46,334 bases of DNA from Staphylococcus caprae (GCF_002902725.1 NZ_PPRT01000019.1:1-46334); one strand, 5' to 3'. Counted from the first letter of the stretch, positions 1 through 6,600 are shown. Numbers and translations are program-made. Notes: generated by a model from the letters alone, not told the origin.

Positions 1-195
1 CCTTGTCAGATCGAATAGACTTGTTAATAGCATCATCTTTGATGATGCGGGTGAGCGTGCAACACAAAAAATAAATAATAAAATTCCAAATAAATAGGGA
101 AGTGATTCCTCACTTCCCTTCATTTTCATTCGTATTTTCATTTAGAAAATACACAAGGTGCTAATAATGAAAATTCATTAGCACCTTGCCATTAA
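1..195. repeat. Hairpin-rich direct repeat, copy B (right part)
   Basis: This is the continuation, across the circular junction, of the element that starts near 46190. It is near-identical to 45124-45314. It holds a perfect GCATCATC/GATGATGC hairpin at 31-49, then hairpins at about 99-121 (GGGAAGTG/CACTTCCC), about 132-152 (GTATTTTC/GAAAATAC) and about 153-187 (CAAGGTGCTAAT/ATTAGCACCTTG). The last two stems differ from copy A by paired changes that keep pairing. There is no gene before 318. Possible roles are a single-strand origin, leading-region ssDNA promoter, oriT-type site or structured RNA. The sequence alone does not decide. Confidence 0.8.
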
Positions 196-317
196 AGTAG
201 TAATTAAACTTCTTTACTTGAATTAAATTATTATATGTATTAGGTTGAAAAAGTAGTCAGTGTTTTCTCATTGGGCAATTTCAATCAAGATATTTCTAAA
301 TTTAAGGAGGCTTATAC

Positions 318-497
318 ATGGCTGAAGATAAATTTGAACAAGCTAAAGGTAACATTAAAGAAACAGTTGGTAATGCAGCTAATAATGAAGACTTAAAAAA
401 AGAAGGTAAAAAAGATAAAGCATCTGGTAAAACCAAAGAAGTCGTTGATAACGTTAAAGATAAAGCATCTGATGTTGTTGACAAGTTTAAAAAGTAA
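318..497 (+). CDS. CsbD-like stress protein
   Basis: This encodes a 59-residue, highly charged protein starting [20 protein letters not shown], the hallmark of the CsbD family. These are small, soluble, Lys/Glu/Asp-rich proteins, usually under general stress control in Firmicutes, with no known enzymatic activity. The TAAGGAGG ribosome site at 302-309 sits 8 bases before ATG 318. A terminator follows directly at 504-529. Chromosomal homologues are SigB-dependent in staphylococci, but I could not pick out a convincing SigB promoter here. The gene is the first one downstream of repeat copy B. If that repeat lies in the leading region, it would be among the first genes to enter a recipient, which is inference. 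Confidence 0.88.
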   Translation: MAEDKFEQAKGNIKETVGNAANNEDLKKEGKKDKASGKTKEVVDNVKDKASDVVDKFKK

Positions 498-503
498 AAT
501 CTT

Positions 504-529
504 AAGCCACTCATATAGAGTGGCTTTTC
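504..529. terminator. Bidirectional terminator between csbD-like and yolD-like genes
   Basis: A perfect 9-bp stem AAGCCACTC/GAGTGGCTT (504-512 and 518-526) with a 5-base loop is followed by TTTTCTT on the plus strand. It lies between two convergent genes and probably ends both transcripts. Confidence 0.75.
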
Positions 530-928
530 TTATTCAATATCTTTTATATTTTTCATGGGTATTTTCATGGTTTCGTTCCCATCTTCGTTACTAATAATAA
601 TAATTTGATTGAGTGTATCTACCGTTTTAATGTAAGCCTCATGCTGGTAATAATAACCCTGCTTCCAATAAGTCACAACTGCTTTTTCTTTAAAGTGTTT
701 TTTCCAGTTTACTTTTTCATTTAAAACATTAAGTTGATCGTCTAAAAGCGTAGGACGTTCTGTTTTATTTTGATCTTCCATATATTGTTCTATTTGTTGA
801 TATTGCTCAGGAATCGTCTTAAAAGCTAGCCACTTAACAAACCCTCTGCCTTTAGGAATATTAGAATCTAAATACTCTCTAGGAATCTTACGATAATCCG
901 TTTCATCCTTATATTGTTTAGGAATCAT
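530..928 (-). CDS. YolD-like family protein
   Basis: This encodes 132 residues from the chosen ATG 928, which is preceded by GAGGTG at good spacing. A TTG 15 bases further upstream is possible but has a poorer site. The N-terminus (IPREYLDSNIPKGRGFVKWLAFKTIPEQ) and the later KVNWKKHFKEKAVVTYWKQGYYYQHEAYI segment match YolD-like proteins, small Firmicutes proteins often found beside UmuC/UvrX-type error-prone polymerases and induced by DNA damage. No polymerase gene lies nearby, so this is an orphan. Control by LexA is likely because a near-perfect box overlaps its promoter region at 953-966. The molecular function of the family is unknown. Confidence 0.75.
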   Translation of the reverse strand: MIPKQYKDETDYRKIPREYLDSNIPKGRGFVKWLAFKTIPEQYQQIEQYMEDQNKTERPTLLDDQLNVLNEKVNWKKHFKEKAVVTYWKQGYYYQHEAYIKTVDTLNQIIIISNEDGNETMKIPMKNIKDIE

Positions 929-952
929 ATACAAACACCTCAATCATATAAT

Positions 953-966
953 AGAACATACGTTCG
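953..966. promoter_or_regulatory. LexA (SOS) box upstream of yolD-like gene
   Basis: AGAACATACGTTCG matches the Gram-positive SOS consensus CGAACRNRYGTTCG at 13 of 14 positions. It lies 25 bp before the yolD-like start, so the gene should be repressed by host LexA and induced by DNA damage or by incoming single-stranded DNA. Confidence 0.7.
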
Positions 967-1032
967 TATATGTAAACCCTCTCCTTCATATAAAATGGCT
1001 TTCAAAATTTTGAATGTGTTTTACTTAATCTT

Positions 1033-1062
1033 TTGACGTACGTTAATAGCGTACGGTATAAT
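1033..1062 (+). promoter_or_regulatory. Promoter/operator of the yefM-yoeB operon
   Basis: The -35 TTGACG (1033-1038) and -10 TATAAT (1057-1062) are separated by 18 bp. Between them is an inverted repeat with two CGTACG half-sites around 1037-1055. This is the expected place for antitoxin autorepression. AAAGGGGGG before ATG 1093 is a strong ribosome site. The CGTACG half-sites resemble those clustered at 43.9-44.1 kb. Confidence 0.65.
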
Positions 1063-1092
1063 ATATATATAATAAATAAAGGGGGGCCTTGA

Positions 1093-1350
1093 ATGAAAAG
1101 TAAAACACCAACAGAAGCTCGTAAAGATTTTTATCAGTTATTAAAACGTGTGAATAATGACCATGAACCAGTATATATTAAAGGCAAATATGATGAGAGT
1201 AATGCTGTTATTATAGGCATGGAAGATTGGCGTAGCATTAATGAAACGATATATCTTGAGGCTACAGGCACAATGGACAAAGTTAGAGAACGTGAGCATG
1301 ACAACAGTGGTTATACAAACATAGATGATATTGATTGGGCTAGACTTTAA
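1093..1350 (+). CDS. YefM/Axe-family antitoxin
   Basis: An 85-residue Phd/YefM fold. The N-terminal segment begins KTPTEARKDFYQLLKRVN and carries the VYIKGKYDESNAVIIGMEDWRSI motif that forms the DNA-binding dimer in this family. The C-terminal tail (residues 60-85, acidic) should wrap the toxin. The stop overlaps the toxin start (TAATG at 1348-1352), the coupled arrangement of axe-txe and yefM-yoeB operons. It neutralises the RNase encoded next and, with it, represses the promoter at 1033-1062. Confidence 0.88.
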   Translation: MKSKTPTEARKDFYQLLKRVNNDHEPVYIKGKYDESNAVIIGMEDWRSINETIYLEATGTMDKVREREHDNSGYTNIDDIDWARL

Positions 1351-1616
1351 TGGCTAAATATAAAATCAACATAAAGAATTCAGCGAAAACAGATTTAAAG
1401 AAGATAAAACGTTCTCACTTACAAGAACAATTTTTGAAAATCGTAGAAATACTAAAATATGATCCATATCAACAAAGTCAATCCTTTGAAAAATTGCACC
1501 CTAAACATTTAGGACGATACTCAAGACGTATCAATCATCAACATAGAGTTGTCTATACAATTGATGAGGAAAATAAAGAAGTATTAATATTAGCAGCTTG
1601 GTCTCATTATGAATGA
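1350..1616 (+). CDS. YoeB/Txe-family mRNA endoribonuclease toxin
   Basis: 88 residues, the normal length of YoeB/Txe. It shows EKLHPKHLGRYSRRINHQHR and a C-terminal SHYE. These supply the conserved Glu, Arg, His and Tyr of the ribosome-dependent RNase active site. It would cleave mRNA in the ribosomal A site when antitoxin decays, giving post-segregational killing. It is translationally coupled to the antitoxin and followed closely by a third small gene at 1633. Confidence 0.88.
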   Translation: MAKYKINIKNSAKTDLKKIKRSHLQEQFLKIVEILKYDPYQQSQSFEKLHPKHLGRYSRRINHQHRVVYTIDEENKEVLILAAWSHYE

Positions 1617-1632
1617 AAAGGAGGACTCGTTA

Positions 1633-1803
1633 ATGAAAATTAATGATGAACTCATTGAAAATTTATTGAAAGATAAATCAGGATTGCATCAAGAAAATAC
1701 GAAAAACCTAACAAAAGCGCTTGTTGAAAAATATAAAGATCCAAATACATCTCAAAAAACAAAAAAAGAAATTAGAGAGCTTTTTCGACGACTATATAAG
1801 TAA
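1633..1803 (+). CDS. Small charged protein, third gene of the TA operon
   Basis: 56 residues from ATG 1633, chosen because AAAAGGAGGA lies about 9 bases upstream. An ATG at 1609 overlaps the toxin end and lacks such a site. The protein is helical and charged with a basic C-terminus (KKEIRELFRRLYK). I recognise no family. It lies 16 bp after the YoeB-like gene and is probably cotranscribed, so it may modulate the toxin-antitoxin pair or simply ride with it. Confidence 0.55.
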   Translation: MKINDELIENLLKDKSGLHQENTKNLTKALVEKYKDPNTSQKTKKEIRELFRRLYK

Positions 1804-2098
1804 CGGGGAGAATAACTATAATAATTAGAAAAAGTTTGATTCTTTAATAAATCAACATTATGTGAAAAACGAACGTTTTTGAAACAGATAGGTAGCTAAG
1901 TAATAATGAATCTTTGTTTCATCGATTTTATCTCACATAAATTCATAAAAATAAAGCATTTTAAGACAACTTCTATTTTTTTACTTACAAGTATCATATC
2001 TTGTATTATTAACAAAGTCTTATTTTACTTTTACTTCATGAGATGTGATACAGTAATAGTGAAACGAATAACAAAATTTAATAAAGCGTGGTGTACAA
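1804..2098. other. Intergenic region, probable resolvase site (res)
   Basis: This is 295 bp with no convincing gene, directly upstream of a small serine recombinase, where Sin/Bin-type resolvases usually have their res sites. It contains AAAACG/CGTTTT dyad arms around 1866-1880 and several AT-rich stretches. I could not delimit the recombinase half-sites by eye. Confidence 0.35.
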
Positions 2099-2647
2099 AT
2101 GGCTAAAATTGGTTACGCTCGTGTTTCAACACAAGATCAAAGTTTAGATAGCCAAATCGATACTTTAAAAAACTTTGGCTGTTCAAAAATATTTAAAGAA
2201 AAAGTGAGTGGTCGAAAAACGAAGAGATCAGAGTTAGACAAATGTCTAGAATATTTACGTAAAGGAGATACATTAGTTGTTTATAAACTTGATCGTTTAG
2301 GTCGTACAACAAAACAGTTAATAGAATTGGCTCAATGGTTAGAAAACAATAACATCGAATTACAGATTATTGATATGAATATCAATACTAAGGATGCAAT
2401 GGGAAAAATGTTTTTTACCATGATGAGTGCTTTTGCTGAACTTGAAGCCAATCTTTTAAGCGAGCGTACTAAAAAAGGACTTGCATCTGCAAGATCGAGA
2501 GGGCGTGTCGGAGGGCGTCCTTCTATGCCTGACCATAAAAAAAGAGAAATTCAGTTTCTATACGATGAACAAAAAATGACTGGAGAAGAAATAGCCAAAG
2601 CAACGGGCGTTAGTAGGTCAACTGTATATCGTGTGATCAAAAAATAA
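2099..2647 (+). CDS. Small serine recombinase (resolvase/invertase family)
   Basis: 182 residues, typical of Tn3-type resolvases and staphylococcal Bin/Sin enzymes. The N-terminus IGYARVSTQDQSLDSQ carries the nucleophilic Ser. YKLDRLGRT supplies the catalytic Arg residues, with a long helix near residues 100-130. The C-terminus (GVSRSTVYRVIKK) is a helix-turn-helix. It would resolve plasmid dimers at an upstream res site. The start is ATG 2099, with only a weak GTGGTG ribosome site. Confidence 0.92.
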   Translation: MAKIGYARVSTQDQSLDSQIDTLKNFGCSKIFKEKVSGRKTKRSELDKCLEYLRKGDTLVVYKLDRLGRTTKQLIELAQWLENNNIELQIIDMNINTKDAMGKMFFTMMSAFAELEANLLSERTKKGLASARSRGRVGGRPSMPDHKKREIQFLYDEQKMTGEEIAKATGVSRSTVYRVIKK

Positions 2648-2657
2648 TGGTATAAAT

Positions 2658-2686
2658 TTTACAAATCGTACAAATTGATGTATATT
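2658..2686 (+). promoter_or_regulatory. Promoter of antisense antitoxin RNA (copy 1)
   Basis: TTTACA at 2658-2663 and TATATT at 2681-2686 have exactly 17 bp between them. The same promoter, inverted, serves copy 2 at 34326-34354. Confidence 0.75.
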
Positions 2687-2692
2687 TAAGAT

Positions 2693-2806
2693 GAAAAAAG
2701 GCACAAGTGCTACTAACACTCGTGCCCTGTGAGCCCGTTAAAAAGACGGTGGCTTTCGATAAAATGTTAAATAGACCATCTACTTGCCAAAGTGGAGATG
2801 GTCTAT
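2693..2806 (+). ncRNA. SprF-like antisense antitoxin RNA (copy 1)
   Basis: This is the predicted transcript from the 2658-2686 promoter to the terminator stem AGACCATCTAC/GTGGAGATGGTCT followed by eight T (about 2772-2810). It converges on and overlaps the 3' end of the holin-like toxin gene on the minus strand. It carries a GGCACAAGTGCT...AGCACTTGTGCC-type hairpin and the GCCCGTTA segment that recur in copy 2. The arrangement matches type I toxin-antitoxin pairs such as SprG/SprF. Confidence 0.7.
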
Positions 2807-2883
2807 TTTTTTTGGTTATTATTACTCATTAATACTAAGCCAATGATTGTCAGTACAACCATTAACATTTCATAATCAGTCAT
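2803..2883 (-). CDS. Holin-like type I toxin peptide (copy 1)
   Basis: A 26-residue membrane peptide, MTDYEMLMVVLTIIGLVLMS followed by a short polar tail. The M-D-Y-E-M-L-M start and single hydrophobic helix are typical of the staphylococcal putative holin-like toxins. AAGGAA lies before ATG 2883. The upstream leader (about 2884-2990) is nearly identical to the leader of the second copy at 34.0-34.1 kb. The peptide would depolarise the membrane if its antisense RNA is lost. Confidence 0.8.
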   Translation of the reverse strand: MTDYEMLMVVLTIIGLVLMSNNNQKK

Positions 2884-3033
2884 GCTATTCCTTTCTTGGA
2901 GTAGAAACCAAAATCATAGGCATCACCCCATTTTCATGAGATTAGCCACCATCGTTCCAACTTGCTCAAGCGTTATTATATCATATCTTTTTTAGAGAAA
3001 AAGTTTTAGAGTTACTTTAGGCAATTGTAATAA

Positions 3034-3108
3034 CGTCTGTAATATAGACGTTCAACCTCTATATAATATATAGAAGAAATTCTCATGATTTCGTCTACAA
3101 TAAAGACG
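3034..3108. promoter_or_regulatory. Two CGTCT-N7-AGACG dyads upstream of Fst-like toxin 1
   Basis: The dyads are CGTCTGTAATATAGACG (3034-3050) and CGTCTACAATAAAGACG (3092-3108). They match the 17-bp dyads at the partition locus (6456-6577, 7712-7837) and may bind the same ribbon-helix-helix protein. Confidence 0.6.
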
Positions 3109-3212
3109 CTATTACCTATGATCGGACATGCATTCAAAAATAAGATTCTGTTATACTATTGAGGTCGCCTATCTCTCAGGCGTCAATTCAGACGTAGAGA
3201 GCGGATGTAATT

Positions 3213-3314
3213 ATGCTCGATAACTTTGTTTACATCATGACCACAGCAGCGAGTGGTTGTATTGTCGCATTATTTGCGCATTGGCTACGCAATCGTAATG
3301 ATAAGAAAAAATAG
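3213..3314 (+). CDS. Fst/PepA1-family type I toxin 1
   Basis: 33 residues: MLDNFVYIMTTAASGCIVAL, then FAHWLRNRN and KKK. It shares the SGCIVA-(F)-x-x-WL-x-x-RN pattern of staphylococcal PepA1 (SprA1) and enterococcal Fst, a pore-forming peptide with a transmembrane helix and charged tail. The transcript should fold so that GTCGCCTA near its 5' end (3164-3171) pairs with TAGGCGAC over the stop codon (3312-3319). It ends in a strong hairpin at 3337-3369. A convergent antisense RNA follows. Confidence 0.85.
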   Translation: MLDNFVYIMTTAASGCIVALFAHWLRNRNDKKK

Positions 3315-3336
3315 GCGACTCTAGCCACACCTAAAA

Positions 3337-3396
3337 AATCCCCTCACTATCGGTAGTAGTGAGGGGATTGGTGTATTATGCTTAATAACTTTGTTA
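3337..3396 (-). ncRNA. Antisense antitoxin RNA of Fst-like toxin 1
   Basis: The minus-strand promoter has TTGCAT (3426-3431) and TATAAT (3402-3407) with an 18-bp spacer. The transcript shares the bidirectional terminator (13-bp stem, 3337-3369) with the toxin mRNA. Its 5' part contains a direct repeat of the toxin start region (TTATGCTTAATAACTTTGTT at 3377 versus TTATGCTCGATAACTTTGTT at 3211). This is the dispersed-complementarity design of the pAD1 par RNAI/RNAII pair. Confidence 0.75.
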
Positions 3397-3447
3397 ACTA
3401 GATTATAACATTAGCTAGAAGAAGAATGCAAAAAGATACTTAGGTGG

Positions 3448-4677
3448 TTACGCGCCTTTGTACTTTACTAATCCTAGGAACCCGCCAACCGCTAATATAA
3501 CAAAACAACCTACTGTTATTATTTTTTTGCTTCGTCCAACCATTGTGGCATCAACTTTTGGTACATGGCATCCTTTTATGAATTGGCGTGGGTAAGACAC
3601 ATAGACTTGTTGATTATCGTTTAGCTTAAGTTTCCATTTACGCTTGTCTTTAGGTACCGTATCATACAATGCTTCTTTGAGTTCTACTTTTTTACCATCT
3701 ATTTTATGTACACCTTTATCTGCGACTTTTTTATACACATACTCTTTTCTTAAATCATCAATCATATGGTTCGCTATTTGATTTCTTACATGCTTGGTCG
3801 CTTCACTAGGGAAGGGATTTACATCTAGTAATGTCGCATTGAGTCTTAAATGATCTTGCTTATTGGTCAGTGCCAAACTATAACCTTCATCACTTGTTCC
3901 TGTTTTTAATCCGTCTGTTCCTTTATATTCTTCAGGCTCTCCTTTTAATGATAAGTTTGTTGTTTCAAAACTTTGATTATATTGTTTGCCCTGTGTCAGT
4001 TTTGTGTACTTGAGCACGTCTGGGTGTGTTTTCAAAAGATGATGTACAAGTAAGCTCATATCTTCTGATGTTGTTGTCGTTTTCGATTCATCTTGATACT
4101 TTGTTGGTGCATATGATTTTAATAATTCATTCGGTGCACCCGACGGGTTTGTAAAATGTGTATGTGTCATGCCTAAACGTTTGGCCTTCTCATTCATGTG
4201 ATCTGTAAATTGAGATGTATCACCATCAATCGTCCGTCCTAAAATCAAAGTTGCTGGATTACTGGATGCCAATGTCATTTGTTGAATGATTTCATCCACT
4301 GTATATGTTTGACCCTTTTTAAGTTTGAATGTCGATAGGTTCGGTAGATTTGATACTTTTTCATCGCCATCGGTCATTTTGATCTTTTGATCCTTTTCAA
4401 TTTGATGTTTTTCTAAAGCATCAAAAGTTAAGTATAATGTCATCAACTTCGTCATGGATGCTGGATCACCTGATACTTTTGCGTGATAGTCATATAGTAT
4501 TTGTCCGTTACTATTCGTTACAATCATACCTTTAGGGTTATATTGTTCACTCAAATTCAATCCATTTTTATTTACATTATCGATAGGTGACGATTGTTCA
4601 TCAACCGCATGAGCTAAGGGGCTTGATAAAAGGAATGTTGTCACCAATACACTCAATGTATAAGCTAATTTCTTCAT
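3448..4677 (-). CDS. PBP4-like D-alanyl-D-alanine carboxypeptidase
   Basis: 409 residues with the penicillin-binding triad SMTK (Ser74/Lys77), SSN (138-140) and KTG (258-260), at almost the spacing of S. aureus PBP4. There is a signal peptide (residues 1-24, cut after AHA), a C-terminal domain and a membrane anchor near residues 384-405 (IITVGCFVILAVGGFLGLV). Family members trim or cross-link peptidoglycan stem peptides. Chromosomal PBP4 adds secondary cross-links, and its overproduction lowers beta-lactam susceptibility. A plasmid copy could alter the wall for conjugation or affect drug response (inference). It is separated from the upstream operon by a 14-bp-stem hairpin at 4711-4748. Confidence 0.92.
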   Translation of the reverse strand: MKKLAYTLSVLVTTFLLSSPLAHAVDEQSSPIDNVNKNGLNLSEQYNPKGMIVTNSNGQILYDYHAKVSGDPASMTKLMTLYLTFDALEKHQIEKDQKIKMTDGDEKVSNLPNLSTFKLKKGQTYTVDEIIQQMTLASSNPATLILGRTIDGDTSQFTDHMNEKAKRLGMTHTHFTNPSGAPNELLKSYAPTKYQDESKTTTTSEDMSLLVHHLLKTHPDVLKYTKLTQGKQYNQSFETTNLSLKGEPEEYKGTDGLKTGTSDEGYSLALTNKQDHLRLNATLLDVNPFPSEATKHVRNQIANHMIDDLRKEYVYKKVADKGVHKIDGKKVELKEALYDTVPKDKRKWKLKLNDNQQVYVSYPRQFIKGCHVPKVDATMVGRSKKIITVGCFVILAVGGFLGLVKYKGA

Positions 4678-4710
4678 TTATATTAACCTCACTTTTTATT
4701 ATTAGCCGAA

Positions 4711-4748
4711 AGATAGGTGCTTAGATTGAAACTTCTAAGCACCTATCT
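4711..4748. terminator. Long hairpin between membrane-protein gene and pbp4-like gene
   Basis: A perfect 14-bp stem AGATAGGTGCTTAG/CTAAGCACCTATCT with a 10-base loop lies in the 81-bp gap. The T-tract is weak on both strands, so it may act as an attenuator or mRNA-processing site rather than a full terminator. Confidence 0.55.
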
Positions 4749-4758
4749 TCATATTACA

Positions 4759-5073
4759 TTAATTTATTAAGACTTTCACACCAAAGTATAGATTATAAAT
4801 ATAGAAGTACACACTTGCTAATCCTGTAACAATCGCAATGATGAAATGAAATGTCGTATGTGATTCTTGTTGACTTAGGCTAAAGAATACTGCAGACGTA
4901 ACAATGAGTAACCATGGTGATATATGATAGACTAATGCTCTTCTAGCATGCTTTGATACAAGATCATGCGCCACGATCCAAACAATAAGTGGTAATAGAA
5001 TGGGCGCAAAAAAAGTACTGAAATAACAAATAGACGCTAACACCTTTTCTGAACTCTTAGACATATTACTCAT
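4759..5073 (-). CDS. DUF4870-type small membrane protein
   Basis: 104 residues with three hydrophobic segments (about 13-35, 51-67 and 73-100). The sequence SEKVLASICYFSTFFAPILLPLIVW...ARRALVYHISPWL fits the DUF4870 family, whose function is unknown. Its start overlaps the end of the TnpB-like gene by 8 bp, indicating translational coupling. It is therefore the last gene of a three-gene operon (6042 to 4759). Confidence 0.75.
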   Translation of the reverse strand: MSNMSKSSEKVLASICYFSTFFAPILLPLIVWIVAHDLVSKHARRALVYHISPWLLIVTSAVFFSLSQQESHTTFHFIIAIVTGLASVYFYIYNLYFGVKVLIN

Positions 5074-5812
5074 CCTTTCCTAAAGTAATTTCACGAGGCA
5101 TGAATTCATCAACCCATTTATGGGCTATATTACATGCCGCGACAATATCATCATTGTCATTTTGATAACCACAAGAACCACACTTAAATCGATTACTTTG
5201 TTTTCTATTTCTTTTATGGATGAACATACATTCAGGACACTTCAACGAAGTGTAACCTTCGTCAATGAAAATCAAATCATCGTATAAGCCGATGCTTTTC
5301 AAAAGCGCTCTATGTGTGTAAGTAAAGATTTTTCCATATAACGTATCTGTCCGATTAACGCCATTTCCTTGACCTACAACAAAGATACACGGTGAAGGAT
5401 ACAATTTTTTTAGATCTTTAGCAATCTTTCTAACGTGTTTGCGTACAGACCGCTCAAATTTAATTTCAGCTTCTTCATTATCTATGTTCGGTTGACTTAA
5501 ACGCCTTTCATACTTATTTATGAGTTTGTAGACGTCATTTGAATCATCTGTATATACAGTATCCATGTTTAGATCAGACGCGTTCAAAAAATGATACGTT
5601 CCGATATCTATTCCAACTATAATCGCATGCTTTTCAAAAAATTTATGATACAATGAAAGCATAGTAGCGGGGGACATATTGATATCTAAACTATTATGAT
5701 AGTCTTCTTTGATTCGAGAAATCTCTGGTTGTGAGAGACCGATTTCTCGCAATTCTTCCTCGCTGCTCTCTTTAAGTACGTATACGATTTTACGAATATG
5801 CTCTTTAATCAT
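5066..5812 (-). CDS. Compact TnpB-related RuvC/zinc-ribbon protein with N-terminal HTH-like region
   Basis: 248 residues. Residues 64-75 (IIVGIDIGTYHF) give a RuvC-I Asp69. Residues 187-229 read YTSLKCPEC (Cys192, Cys195), FKCGSCG (Cys211, Cys214), then DDIVAACNI with the RuvC-III Asp222. This is the C-terminal signature of IS605 TnpB and Cas12-type proteins. The RuvC-II region (IFVVGQGNG, 143-151) has Gly or Gln where TnpB has the catalytic Glu (VVEDLN), so nuclease activity is doubtful. The recognition lobe of 370-400-residue TnpB is missing. Instead, residues 15-60 (REIGLSQPEISRIKEDY) look like a helix-turn-helix. The gene overlaps both operon neighbours by 4-8 bp. No transposon ends are visible. 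It could be a domesticated RNA- or DNA-binding regulator. Confidence 0.75.
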   Translation of the reverse strand: MIKEHIRKIVYVLKESSEEELREIGLSQPEISRIKEDYHNSLDINMSPATMLSLYHKFFEKHAIIVGIDIGTYHFLNASDLNMDTVYTDDSNDVYKLINKYERRLSQPNIDNEEAEIKFERSVRKHVRKIAKDLKKLYPSPCIFVVGQGNGVNRTDTLYGKIFTYTHRALLKSIGLYDDLIFIDEGYTSLKCPECMFIHKRNRKQSNRFKCGSCGYQNDNDDIVAACNIAHKWVDEFMPREITLGKDE

Positions 5813-6042
5813 TCCTTTTTCACCCCGTGTATATCAGTATTAATACTCCCATCTTGACGTCTTGACTTTACTTCTTTGCTTATGTTTTCAATGCAATATA
5901 TAATCGCATCTTCCAATCTTTGACTCACTTTTCTGACAATAAACACAGTACATCTAATCAGTAAACAAAGTATCACAATAGTAATTCTAAAAAGAAGAGA
6001 TAGCACTTCACCAATAATACGTCCAACAACATATGCAAACAT
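5809..6042 (-). CDS. Small membrane protein, first gene of the TnpB-like operon
   Basis: 77 residues from ATG 6042, preceded by GGA at 5 bases. An in-frame ATG 6054 sits too close to its AAAAAGG. Residues 1-32 are strongly hydrophobic (two short or one bent membrane segment), followed by a charged helical tail (RKVSQRLEDAIIYCIENISK). No family is recognised. Its stop overlaps the TnpB-like start by 4 bp, so the two are translationally coupled. It could tether a partner to the membrane. Confidence 0.65.
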   Translation of the reverse strand: MFAYVVGRIIGEVLSLLFRITIVILCLLIRCTVFIVRKVSQRLEDAIIYCIENISKEVKSRRQDGSINTDIHGVKKE

Positions 6043-6081
6043 AATTATCCACATCCTTTTTATTATTAGAGTTATTTGCGA

Positions 6082-6249
6082 CTATATAACATCATAAATC
6101 GTCATTTGTTTTTCTAATGTGTAGTCCCACTTAATATTAAATGATTTTTTTCTTTCATTTCTTTCAGCAATCCAAACTCCTAAAGAACTAGAGTCATCAT
6201 ACTTTTCTCTTAATAGATCTTCGACAAACCATTGAATATACTCGCTCAT
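6082..6249 (-). CDS. Small hypothetical protein
   Basis: 55 residues starting MSEYIQWFVEDLLREKYDD with an excellent AAGGAGG 8 bases before ATG 6249. It is soluble, with an acidic N-terminal half and a mixed C-terminal half containing two Trp residues. No family is recognised. It lies between the BH0509-like ORF and the TnpB-like operon on the same strand, and may be expressed with either. Confidence 0.6.
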   Translation of the reverse strand: MSEYIQWFVEDLLREKYDDSSSLGVWIAERNERKKSFNIKWDYTLEKQMTIYDVI

Positions 6250-6294
6250 CAAAAAACCTCCTTGATTAACTAAAATCTTAGAAATAACAAATTT

Positions 6295-6438
6295 CTATTT
6301 GTTCATCATCCTGTTGTTGATAATGATTAATATATATTTTTCGACTTCTTCTAAAGACATATTTTTCAATATTTCATATTCTTCACTCGTTAATCCTGTC
6401 ATTAAATCTATCAATGATATATAATTTATGTTTTTAAT
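6295..6438 (-). CDS. Possible BH0509-like small protein with a non-standard start
   Basis: The reading frame gives about 47 residues including SLIDLMTGLTSEEYEILKNM and SLEEVEKYI, resembling BH0509-family small proteins (Ser/Leu-x-Glu-Glu repeats). A GGTGGA ribosome site at 6445-6450 is followed only by ATA/ATT (6441/6438). The first TTG is 9 codons inside. It is either an atypical ATT start, a start lost by mutation, or not a gene. Confidence 0.35.
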   Translation of the reverse strand: MKNINYISLIDLMTGLTSEEYEILKNMSLEEVEKYILIIINNRMMNK

Positions 6439-6455
6439 TATATCTCCACCTATTT

Positions 6456-6577
6456 CGTCTATTTTGTAGACGCTACAGTAAAATGTAAGATGTTTATTTC
6501 TGTTACATTTTCAATATAACATATAATATTTAATTCGTCTACATTTTAGACGCAATTATTCGTCTATTTTGTAGACG
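6456..6577. promoter_or_regulatory. Three CGTCTA-N5-TAGACG dyads downstream of the par genes
   Basis: Near-perfect 17-bp palindromes lie at 6456-6472, 6536-6552 and 6561-6577. They are on the 3' side of the partition genes. Together with 7712-7837 they bracket parA-parB, as expected for a split centromere or for operators of the RHH protein. Confidence 0.7.
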
Positions 6578-6600
6578 CTATATTAGAAAGCTATTCAGAA

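Noticed and set aside
302..514. Minus-strand frame of 70 residues
   Set aside because: It is the exact shadow of the CsbD-like gene at 318-497, which has a proper ribosome site and family match.
1906..2106. Plus-strand frame of 66 hydrophobic residues before the resolvase
   Set aside because: No ribosome site, AT-driven Phe/Ile composition, and it occupies the expected res region.
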